Shown: in pieces, positions 45,330 to 56,800 of the stretch
How positions within the stretch are numbered: position 1 is the stretch's first letter
How the letters are laid out: each line of letters starts with the position of its first letter
NCBI GenBank assembly: GCA_911728455.2
Contig: OU452235.1
Coordinates: forward strand, 7,258,090-7,322,089
DNA: 64,000 nucleotides
Direction of reading: 5' to 3'
Source of the DNA: Marthasterias glacialis
Lineage: Eukaryota; Echinodermata; Asteroidea; Forcipulatida; Asteriidae
Notes under the pieces: generated by a model
What the model saw: only the letters and a program-made list of their open reading frames with translations
What the model was told of the DNA's origin: nothing
Database searches by the model: none
Translations under genes and position numbers: made by a program

Positions 45330-48300
45330 ACTGTGGCTTTATTTTATACGAAGCAATCGTCAAGATAGTAGGGGTACTACCCTCATCAAATTAGCCACCA
45401 GGGGCTGCCTATCAACCATGCACAAGGAACATTGGGCCGAAAAATTGTTTGACAAAAATTATGCTCTATGTTTGACCATAACTCCGGAACTAAGTATGCC
45501 ACAGCAACACAACTTGTACCTGTATCTACCTTAGATAGTCCTGCACCCGATAATGTCTTTTTGGGGCCGTGCAAAATTTCCGTCATACCAAAAAAGACCA
45601 CCGAGCAAGCATGCCCCGAGTTGTGTTCAAACGAGTGTTCAACAGCATTTTTGCCCACAAAGCTGTCTCAGAAACAAAAACACAATATCAACGTCCATAT
45701 CACCCTTAAAAAATTTAGGATTTACACAAGTGTTATACTGTTGGAAAGCCCTAGTCAAGGGTTCCCAACTCATGGTAATTTTGTAACTGTGGCTAAAATT
45801 TATTCGAAGCAAGCGTCAAGAGAGTAGGGGTATTACCCTCATCAAATTAGCCATCAGGGGCTGCCTATCAACCATGCACAAGGAACATTGGGCCGAAGAA
45901 TTGTTTGACAAAAATCATGCTCTATGTTTGACCATAATTCCGGAACTAAGTATGCCACAGAAACACAACTTGTACCTGTATCTGCCTGAGATAGTCCTGC
46001 ACCCGATAATGTCAATGTGCAAAATTTCCTTCATACCAAAAATGACCAACAAGCAAACTTACCCCGAAGTGTTTACAAACGAGTGTTCAACAGCATTTTT
46101 GACCACAAAGCTGTCTGAGACACGAAAACACAATATCAACGTCCATATCAACCTCACAAAATCAATGGATTTATACATGTTTAATATTGTTAGACAGCCC
46201 TACTCAAAGGCTACCGACTCATGGTAATTTTGTGACTATGGCTGAAATTTATGCGAAGCGAACGGCAAGAGAGTAGTGCTACTACCCTCATCAAATTAGC
46301 AAACAGGGTCTGCCTATCAACCATGCACAAGGAATATAAATGCCGAAATATGGTTTGACAAAAATCATGCGCTCTATGTTTGACCATAACTCCGGTAATT
46401 AATATGCCACAGAAACACAAGTTGTACCTGTTTCTGCCTTAGATAGTCTTGCACCCGCAAATGTAATTTTTGGGTGCTTGCAAAAGGTTCCTCATACCAA
46501 AAATGACCACCAAGCAAGCATGCCCGAACTCTTTTCAAGTGATTGTTCAACATTATTTGTGACAACCAAGCTGTCTGAGAAAAAAAAACAATATCAACTT
46601 ATATATCACCCTCACAAACTAAATGGATTTACTAAATAGGAAGGGCTCCCGACTCATGGTAGTTTTGTTACTGTGACTGAATTGTATGCGACGCGAGCGG
46701 CAACAGTGTAGGGCTACTACCCGAGCAAATTAGCCAACAACCATGCACAAGGAACATTAAGCCGAAAAATGGTTTGACAATATTCACGCTCTATGTTTGA
46801 CCATAACTCCGGAACTAAGTATGCCACAGAAACACAACTTGTACCTGCATCTGCCCAAGGTAGTCCTGCATCCGCAAACGTTTCTTTTGGGGCATTGCAA
46901 AAGGTCTTTTATACCCAACATGACCACCATGCAAGCATGCCCAAATCGTTTTCAAACGAGTGTTCAAAAGGATGTTTGACCACAAAGCTGTCTCAGAAAC
47001 AAAAACACAATATCTCACTCACTATTTGCGGGAACTTGACAAGTGTGACACTGTTGGAAAGCCCTACTCATGGGCTTTCCCAAAAATGCGGAGCTTTTAG
47101 CTGTGGGATAAATAGGGAGGATGGCATGGACCGCGGAAGGAGGATGTCAACTAGATACGGGCATGTGTGTGTACGTTAACAATAGCCCTAGTCGGTGTGC
47201 TGGACCGAAACCAGCAAGAAAACCCGGTCGAAAAAAAAGTCGGCAGCTCCCCAGAAATAACTCCAGAAATAATGGGGCTAGAGAGAATTTTCTTTTACCT
47301 GCAGTTAGCTGCAATAGTCCTGCGTCCGATATTTAAGTTTTCCCAGCCATCCAGGGCCATCTTCCAACTTGAAACGACCACTGAGCGGGGGTGCTCCGAA
47401 TGCTCTTCAAACGCATGTCTAATGGCACTTTAGCACACAAAGCTGTAAAAATAAAATATCGTTAAAAAAAGTCGGCTGCATCGCGGACCATAACTCAAGC
47501 AATAAGGGGGATAAAAGGAAATTGAGCAGTTAGCTCCAGCAGTCCGGCATCCGAACATCATATTTTCCCGGCCATCCAGCGGCATCGTCAACCTCGAAAC
47601 GACGACTTAGTGGGGATGTTCCGAATATACTTCAAAAGCATGTTTCAGTGGCTTTTTTCTACACAGAGCTGTCAGATAGTGGAAACAAAAGATAGCAACG
47701 TCCATATCTCTCAATATTGATAGGATTGGACAAGTGTGGCATACTCACAATCAAAAGCTCTTCAATATTGGAAGGATCTGAACAAGTGTGACACTGTCGG
47801 AAAGCCCGACTCGTGGGCTTTCTGGAAATGTATCGTTTAGGGATGTGTGTTAAACATGGCGGATTCCAGGGAGCAAAACCCGGAAACTTCGAATAGATAC
47901 GGGGCTGTGTGTGTACATCAACAATGGCCCAGTGAGGGTGCTGAACCAAAACGAAAATACCATTAAAAACAGTCGGCAGCATCCCGTTTCATAACTTCAG
48001 AAATAAGGATGAAAGAAGAAAAGTAGTTGTACCTGCAGTTGGCTTCAAAAGTCTTGATTCCGAAAATCTGTATGGCCATCCAGAGGCATCTTCAGCCTTG
48101 ATAACACGAGTTTAAGAGGGGATGCTCCAGATGTTCTTTAAACGCATGTTCCATTTCTGTACACAGAGCTGTCAGATAGTGAAAACAAAAGTTAGCAACG
48201 TCCATATATCCCTCAATATTGACAGGATTGTTGGACAAGTGTGACATACTCACATTTAAGGGCTCTCTGACAATGTGAAGTGTAGGGATGTGGGACAAAT

Positions 48301-48770
48301 AGGAAAAATGCCAGCGACCAGAGATTGTGGCCAACCCGAAGAGTTTCAATTGATACGGGGCCATGTGTGTACATGAACAATGGCCCAGCCAAGGCGCTGG
48401 ATTAAAACGAAGAAACACCGGCCCCAAAAATGTTGGCAGTTTCCTGGTAAATAACTCCAAAGACAACAGTGCTAGAAAGATCTTGTTTTTATTTGCAGTT
48501 AGTTCCATTAGTCCTAATATCGTATTTTACTGGCCATCCAGCGTTATCTTTAACCCCGAAACAACGAGAAAGCGGGGATGCTCCGAATGCCCTTTAAACG
48601 CATGTTTAATGGGATTTTTGTACACAGCTGTTAGAGAGTGAAAACAAGACTTACCAACGTCCATATCTCCCTCAATATTGGCATGGACACTATTGGCATG
48701 AAACCCTACTTAAGGGCTCTCCAACAGTGTAAAGTTTAAGGCTGTCAGATAAAAATGAAGGATACCAGGG
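45330..48770 (+). repeat. Decayed edge of satellite array 1
   Basis: Monomer landmarks become progressively mutated and spacing irregular. Near 46380 the core reads CATAACTCCGGTAATTAATA; near 47257, 47490, 47985 and 48445 only ATAACTC/ATAACTTC-type cores, GCAACGTCCATAT(C/A)TC, ACACAGAGCTGTCAGATAG and GGAAAGCCC(T/G)ACTC remain. It overlaps the end of array 1 as annotated above. Confidence 0.82.
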
Positions 48771-48879
48771 ACCAGAGTATAATAATAAAAATACAGACAA
48801 TTTATATTGCGCACAAATCAACAAAAGTTCTCATGGCCCTTGCACAAAACTACAAGATTACTTAAATAATAAATACAAA

Positions 48880-49490
48880 ATACACTGATAGAGCAAAATA
48901 CCCAGTAAACAACATTTTGCAAATGCTTCATTAAAAAGATGAGTTTTGAGGTTTTTTTTAAACTCGTTCAAAGAAAGTTGATGATTTGACATGTGACGGC
49001 AATTTATTATATAAACGTGGTGCAGCATGAGGAAAAGGACGGTCACCCCATGAACGATTAGATTTATGCTCAATGAGGAGGTTTGAATTGTCAGAACGGA
49101 GTTTGCGAGACGGATTGTAAGGTTAAAGTAAATCATCAATATATGCAGGGGCAGCAATAGTGAGGGATTAAACCACAAAGAGCAACAGTTTGTACTTAAT
49201 CCTGCTATGCACTGGTAACCAGTACAACTCTTGTAAAACAGGTGTAATATGGGAGGATTTATTTGACAAGGTAATAACACGAGCAGCAAAGTTTTGAATT
49301 CACTGAAGACGTTCGATTTGAGTATTTGGAAGACCAATTAAAAGTGAGTTGTACATGTCAAGACGAGAAACTACAACAGAGTGAATAATTTGCTTTGCAG
49401 CATTAAACTTTAAATATTTCCTTATTTTACCAATATTAAAGTTTTGCACATGCAACTTGGCAAAGACGGTTTCAACGTGATAAATGTATA
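48880..49490 (-). pseudogene. Dead LINE ORF2 3' part (CR1/L2-like)
   Basis: Read on the minus strand across frames, the segment shows in order: IGKIRKYLKFNAAKQIIHS, SRLDMYNSLLIGLP, HITPVLQELYWLPVHSRIKY, WGDRPFPHAAPRLYNKLP and KTHLFNEAF. These are the characteristic thumb and C-terminal motifs downstream of the reverse transcriptase in CR1/L2-like LINEs. At least three in-frame stops and a frameshift in an A run near 48955 inactivate it. No catalytic YADD block or endonuclease is seen upstream, so it is 5'-truncated. It sits between the decayed edge of array 1 and array 2. Confidence 0.85.
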
Positions 49491-50770
49491 CTGACCCGAT
49501 TCGCCTGACGTCGTCATCACGATGATATTGGTCCCTTTATTTTGGAGGTCAATGTCCCTGTGGTTTAGTAGTGAGCATTCGGAGACGTAGGCTTACCATG
49601 ATTTTTTTTTTTTTTTTACGTGCAACTTAACTCACGAAATGGCGAGTGTGGCAGACAGTACTTTCCTGTGTAGTTGGTGCGATGGGTCAATAGGTCAGAT
49701 TTAAAGGGACATTTCACAAAATGTATTCAAAATTTCTTCTCATTTTAACGACAAATAACCAAACATATAAACTAAAGATGAAAGATTATCAAGATGTATA
49801 ACAAGCCGTCACCCCTGCCGCTGAAAATATCAGGCATCTTAGAAACAGAGTGGTCCTCTGTTTACCTTCGTGAAAACTTTTCGATGCTATGTGATGATAC
49901 AGGGGTTAAGACTGCCATTTAAAGGTACAATTCGTCCATTCGCAGGACACCGGTCAACCAGATACAATGATCTGCTGTTACATATCGACACAAAGATATT
50001 GCGAAACATTTAACCAAAACGTAATTCAAAATGCGGTCATGAGCACAATAACTCCAAAAGTCTAACAGTTGTGGGCTCCCACATCGAGTCCGCCTGAACG
50101 TATCGTATGGGTTCTCCCTCTGGAGTTCATGATTCGATAGCCCCATTACGTTGTGCAATGGCAAGCTGAGCGACTGGTCTTTCGGGCAAATGGGAACAGC
50201 TTCAGAATACGACATTTAATTTCCAGATTCACAACAGTTTCTTCATATTAAAATAGTATTGATCTATTTTACAGAGTTCCGCCTATCTCAGCACTTCATA
50301 TCACTTGAGTTTGTCGGTAAACCACAACGATACGATGGATTTTTGTCACGGGGTCTTTGACGCACTATAGCCCCAAGGATTAACCAAGCGAGTTACGGTC
50401 CGTTACGCCGAGTTTCAGAAACCATTTTTTTTTAGTAATAAACATGTTATTTGACTGGAAGTACAACTAGCTGGAATGGCTGTGTGACAATCTGAGCAAA
50501 GATTTTGTCTCAGATTTGTAACTTGACTCCAATGTTTTGGGGCGGTAATGTTGACTTAAACATAACAAGAAAGGTTTTGCAGAAGTAGAAAAAAAGATCA
50601 ACTCTAAAAACCCCTAATTTTGACCGAATCTTTGTCACTTGACATTATCTTACTTAGCCAAAGATTTTGTTCAGATAAATCACAAGATTAAGACGGGTAG
50701 TTGAAGTTCAAGTCGTGTATAATGTTTATTGAAGAACCAAATAAAACTCTGATTATATGCAACTATTACC
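49491..50770. other. Unique sequence between satellite arrays, no supported gene
   Basis: Contains a T tract (about 49601-49618). A minus-strand frame of 98 codons (49919-50215) starts with ATG and looks protein-like in composition, but has no recognisable domain and no clear splice or promoter context. I see no RNA gene or transposon termini. Confidence 0.5.
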
Positions 50771-50771
50771 G

Positions 50772-50855
50772 GTACAGTGAGTAGAGGGCCGGGCGGTACC
50801 AGGCGGTACAGTGAGAAAAGGGCAGGGCGGTTTCGGGCCGTACAGTGAGTAAAGG
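50772..50855 (+). repeat. 34-bp minisatellite, three copies, fused to satellite
   Basis: GTACAGTGAG occurs at 50772, 50806 and 50840, exactly 34 bp apart, each followed by an AGGG-containing stretch. The third copy runs directly into satellite sequence (AGGGTACTACCCTCATC). Confidence 0.8.
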
Positions 50856-53800
50856 GTACTACCCTCATCAAATTAGCCATCAGGGGCTGCCTATCAACCA
50901 TGCACAAGGAACATTGGGCCGAAAATTGTTTGACAAAAATAATGCTCAAAGTTTGACCATAATTCCGGAACTAAGTATGTCACAAAAACACAACTTGTAC
51001 CTGTATCTTCCTTAGATATTACTACACCCGATAATGTCATTCTTGGGGCCCTGCAAAATTTTCGTCATACCAAAATTGACCACCAAGCAAACATGCCCCG
51101 AATTGTTTTCAAACGAGTGTTCAACAGCATTTTTGACCACAAAGCTGTCTGAGAAACAAAAACACAATATCAACGTCTATATCACCCTAAACAATTAATG
51201 GATTTACATAAGTTTTATACTACTGGAAAGCCCTACTCAAGGGTTTCCGACTCACGGTAATTTTGTAACTGTGGCTGAAATTTATGCGAAGCAAACCTCA
51301 AGAGAGTAGGGGTACTACCCTCATCAAATAAGCCATCAGGAGCTGCCTATTAACCATGCACAAGGAATATAATGCCGAAAAATTGTTTGACAAAAATCAT
51401 GCGCTATGTTTGACCATTACTCCGGAACTAAGTATGCCACAGCAACACAACTTGTACCTGTATCTGCCTTAGATAGTCCTGCACCCGCAAATGTCTTTTT
51501 TGGGGGCCGTGCAAAATCTCCTTCATACCAAAAATGACCACCAAGCAAGCATTCCCCGAATTGTTTTCAAACGAGTGTTCAACACCATCTTTGATAACAA
51601 AGCTGTCTGGGCACAAAAACACAATATCAACGTTCATATCACCCTAAAAAAAATATGGATTCACACAAGTTTTATACTGTTGGAAAGCCCTACTCAAGAG
51701 TTCCCGATTCATGTTAATTTTGTAACAGTGGCTGAAATTTATGAAGAAGCAAACGTCAAGAGAGTAGGGGTACTACCCTCATCAAATTAGCCATCAGGGG
51801 CTGCCTATCAACCATGCACAGGGAATAACATAATGCCGAAAAAATGTTTGACAAAAATCATGCTCTATGTTTGACCATAACTCCGGAACTAAGTATAACA
51901 CAGCAACACAACTTGTACCTGTTTCTACCTTAGATAGTCCTGCACCCGATAATGTTTTTTGGGGGCCGTGCAAAATTGCCGTTATACCAAAAATGACCAC
52001 CAAGCAAACATGCTCCGAATTGTTTTCAAACCAGTGTTCAACAGCATTTTTGACCACAAAGCTGTCTCAGAAACAAAAACACAATATCAACGTCCATATC
52101 ACCCTTAAAAAAATTATGGATTTACACAAGTTTTATACTGTTGGAAAGCCCTACTCAAGGGTTCCCGACTCATGGTAATTTTGTAATTTTTGGCTAAAAT
52201 TTATGCGAAGCAATCGTCAATAGAGTAGGGGTACTACCCTCATCAAATTAGCCTTCAGGGATGCCTATCAACCATGCACAAGGAATATAATACCAAAAAA
52301 ATTGTTTGACAAAAATAATGCTCTATGTTTGACCATAACTCCGGAACTAAGAATGCCACAGAAACACAACTTGTACCTGTATCTGCCTTAGATAGTCCTG
52401 CACCCGCAAATGTCTTTTTTGGGGCCGTGCAAAATTTCTGTTATACCAAAAATGACCACCGAGAAAGCATGCCCCGAATTGTGTTCAAAAGAGTGTTCAA
52501 CAGCATTTTTGACCACAAAGAAGTCTGAGAAACAAAAAGAAAATATCAACGTCTATATCACCCTAAAAAAATTATGGATTTACACAAGTTTTATACTGTT
52601 GGAAAGCCCCAATCAAGGGTTCCCGACTCACGGTAATTTTGTAACTGTGGCTTAAATTTATGCGAAGCAATCGTCAAGAGAGTAGGGGTACTACCCTCAT
52701 CAAATTAGCCATCAGGGGCTGCCTATCAACCATGCACAAGTAACATTGGGCCGAAAAATTGTTTGACAAAAATCATGCTCTATGTTTGACCATAACTCCG
52801 GAACTAAGTATGCCACAGCAACACAACTTGTACCTGTATCTACCTTAGATAGTCCTGCACCCGATAATGTTTTTTTGGGGCCGTGCAAAATTTCCATTAT
52901 ACCAAAAATGACCACCAAGCAAGCATGCCCCGAATTGTGTTCAAACGAGTGTTCCACAGCAGTTTTGCCCACAAAGCTGTCTCAGAAACAAAAACACAAT
53001 ATCAACGTCCATATCACTCTTAAAAAAATTATGGATTTACACAAGTTTTATACTGTTGGAAAGCCCTACTCAAGGGTTCCCGACTCATGGTAATTTTGTA
53101 ACTGTGGCTACAATTTATGCGAAGCAATCGTCAAGAGAGTAGGGGTACTACCCTCATCAAATTAGCCTTCAGGGATTCTTATCAACCATGCACAAGGAAT
53201 GTAATGCCGAAAAATTGTTTGACAAATCATGCTCTATGTTTGACCATAACTCCGGAACTTAGTATGCCACAGCAACACAACTTGTACCTGTATCTGCCTT
53301 AGATAGTCCTGCACCCGCAAATGTCTTTTTTGGGGCCGTGCAAAATTTTCTTTATACCAAAAATGACCACCAAGCAAGCATGCCCCGAATTGTTTTCAAA
53401 CACGTGTTCAACAGGATTTCTAACCACAAAGCTGTCTCAGAAACAAAAACACAATATCAACGTCCATATCACCCTTAAAAATTTAATGGATTTACACAAG
53501 TTTTACATTGTTTGAAAGCCCTCCTCAAGGGTTCCCGACTCATTTTAATTTTGTAACTTTCGCTGAAATTTCTGCGAAGCAAACGTCAAGAGAGTAGGGG
53601 TACTACCCTCATCAAATTAGCCTTCAGGGATGCCTATCAACCATGAACAAGGAACATTGGGCCGAAAAATTGTTTGACAAAGATCATGCTCTATGTTTGA
53701 CCATAACTCCGGAACTAAGTATGCCACAGCAACACAACTTGTACCTGTATCTGCCTTAGATAGTCCTACACCCGCAAATATAAATTTTGGGGCCGTGCAA

Positions 53801-56800
53801 AATTTCTGTCATACCAAAAATGACCACCAAGCAAGCATGTCCCGAATTGTGTTCAAACGTGTGTTCAACAGCATTTTTGCCCAAAAAGCTGTCTCAGAAA
53901 CAAAAACACAATATCAACGTCCATATCACCCTTAAAAAATTTATGGATTTACACAAGTTTTACATTGTTGGAAAGCCTTACTCAAGGGTTCCCAACTCAT
54001 GGTAATTTTGTAACTGTGGCTAAAATTTATGAGAAGCAATCGTCAAAAGAGTAGGGGTACAACCCTCATCAAATTAGCCTTCAGGGATGCCTATCAACCA
54101 TGCACAAGGAATATAATGACGAAAAATGTTTGACAAAAATCATGCGCTTAGTTTGACCATAACTCCGGAACTAAGTATGCCACAGCAACACAACTTGTAC
54201 CTGTATCTGCCTTAGATAGTCCTGCACCCGCAAATGTCTTTTTTGGGGCCGTGCAAAATTTCCGTCATACCAAAAATGACCACCGAGCAAGCATGCCCCG
54301 AATTGTGTTCAAACGAGTGTTCAACAGCATTTTGACCACAAAGCTGTCTGAGAAACAAAAACACAATATCAACGTCTATATCAACCTTAAACAAATTATT
54401 GATTTACACAAGTTTTATACTGTTGGATAGCCCTACTCAACGATTCCCGACTCACGGTAATTTTGTAACTGTGGCTAAAATTTATGCGAAGCAATCGTCA
54501 AGAGAGTAAGGGTACTACCCTCATCAAATTAGCCATCAGGGATGCCTATCAACCATGCACAAGGAACATTGGGTCGAAAAATTGTTTGACAAAAATCGTG
54601 CTCTATGTTTGACCATAACTCCGGAACTAAGTATGCCACAGCAACACAACTTGTACCTGTATCTACCTTAAATAGTCCTGCACCAAATAATGTCATTTTT
54701 GGGGCCGTGCAAAATTTCCGTAATACCAAAAATGACCACCAAGCAAGCATGCCCCGAATTGTGTTCAAACGAGTGTTCAAGAGCATTTTTGCCCACAAAG
54801 CTGTCTCAGAAACAAAAACACAATATCAACGTTCATATCACCCTTAAACAAATTATGGATTTACACAAGTTTGACATTGTTGGAAAGCCCTACTCAAGGG
54901 TTCCCGACTCATGGTAATTTTGTAACTGTGGCTAAAATTTATGAGAAGCAAACGTCAAGAGAGTAGGGGTACTACCCTCATCAAATTAGCCTTCAGGGAT
55001 GCCTATTAACCATGCACAAGGAATATAATGCCGACAAATTGTTTGACAAAAATTATGCTCTATGTTTGACCATAACTCCGGAACTAAGTATGCCACAGCA
55101 ACACAACTTGTACCTGTATCTGCCTTAGATAGTCCTGCACCCGCAAATGTCTTTTTTGGGGCCGTGCAAAATTTCCGTCATACCAAAAATGACCACCGAG
55201 CAAGCATGCCCCGAATTGTGTTCAAACGAGTGTTCAACAGCAATTTTGACCACAAAGCTGTCTCAGAAACAAAAACACAATATCAACGTCCATATCACCC
55301 TAAAACAATTTTGGATTTACACAAGTTTTATACTGTTGAAAAGCCCTACTCAAGGGTTCCTGACTCATGGTAATTTTGTAACTGTGACTGAAATTTATGA
55401 GAAGCAAACGTCAAGAGAGTAGGGGTACTACCCTCATCAAACTAGCCTTCAGGGATGCCTATTAACCATGCACAAGGAATATAATGCCGATAAATTGTTT
55501 GACAAAAATCATACTCTATGTTTGACCATAACTCCGGAACTAAGTATGCCACAGAACCACAACTTGTACCAGTATCTACCTTAGATAGTCTTGCACCCGA
55601 TAATGTTATTTTTGGGGCCGTGCAAAATGTTTGTCATACCAAAAATGACCACCAAACAAGCATGCCCCGAATTGTGTTCAAACGAGTGTTCAACAGCATT
55701 TTTGCCCACAAAGCTGTCTAAGAAACAAAAACACAATATCAACGTCCATATCACCCTTAAAAAAATTATGGATTTACACAAGTTTTATACTGTTGGAAAG
55801 CCCTACTCAAGGGTTCCCGACTCACGGTAATTTTGTATCTGTGGTAAAAATTTATAAGAAGCAATCGTCAAAAGAGTAAGTGTACTACCCTCATCAAATT
55901 AGCAATCAGGGGCTGCCTATCAACCATGCACAAGGAACATTGGGCCGAAAAATTGTTTGACAAAAATCATGCTCTATGTTTGACCATAACTCCGGAACTA
56001 AGTATGCCAGAGCAACACAACTTGTACCTGTATCTACCTTAGAGAGTCCTGCACCCGAAAATGTCATTTTTGGGGCCGTGCAAATGTTCCGTCATACCAA
56101 AAATGACCACCAAGCAAGCATGCCCCGAATTGTGTTCAAACGAGTGTTCAACAGCATGTTTGCCCACAAAGCTGTCTCAGAAACAAAAACACAATATCAA
56201 CGTTCATATCACCCTTAAACAAATTATGGATTTACACAAGTTTGACATTGTTGGAAAGCCCTACTCAAGGGTTCCCGACTCATGGTAATTTTGTAACTGT
56301 GGCTAAAATTTATGAGAAGCAAACGTCAAGAGAGTAGGGGTACTACCCTCATCAAATTAGCCTTCAGGGATGCCTATTAACCATGCACAAGGAATATAAT
56401 GCCGACAAATTGTTTGACAAAAATTATGCTCTATGTTTGACCATAACTCCGGAACTAAGTATGCCACAGCAACACAACTTGTACCAGTATCTACCTTAGA
56501 TAGTCCTGCACCCGATAATGTTATTTTTGGGGCCGTGCAAAATTTTCGTCATACCAAAAATGACCACCAAGCAAGCATGCCCCGAATTGTGTTCAAACGA
56601 GTGTTCAACAGCATCTTTGCCCACAAAGCTGTCTTAGAAACAAAAACACAATATCAACGTCCATATCACCCTTAATAAAATTATGGATTTACACAAGTTT
56701 TATACTGTTGGAAAGCTCTACTCAAGGGTTCCCAACTCGTGGTAATTTTGTAACTTTGGCTAAAATTTATGCGAAGCAAATGTCAATAGAGTAGGGGTAC

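Larger units (their letters stand above)
25610..46990 (+). repeat. Satellite array 1, monomer about 457 bp
   Basis: Head-to-tail monomers with the landmark TGTTTGACCATAACTCCGG at a 456-458 bp period (for example 25843, 26301, 27215, 27673, 28129, 28587). Other landmarks are AACGTCCATATCACCCT, TACTGTTGGAAAGCCCTACT and TCAACCATGCACAAGGAA. There are about 47 monomers, the last few increasingly diverged. Frames of 62-120 codons recur in every monomer but change length freely: the A run after TATCACCCT varies, so one frame ends after PYHP in some monomers and runs on 26 codons in others. That is not consistent with a conserved protein. Confidence 0.97.

Noticed and set aside
49919-50215. 98-codon minus-strand ORF in the island between satellite arrays
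   Set aside because: Composition is protein-like, but there is no family match, no splice context and no neighbour to support it. Left as unique sequence.
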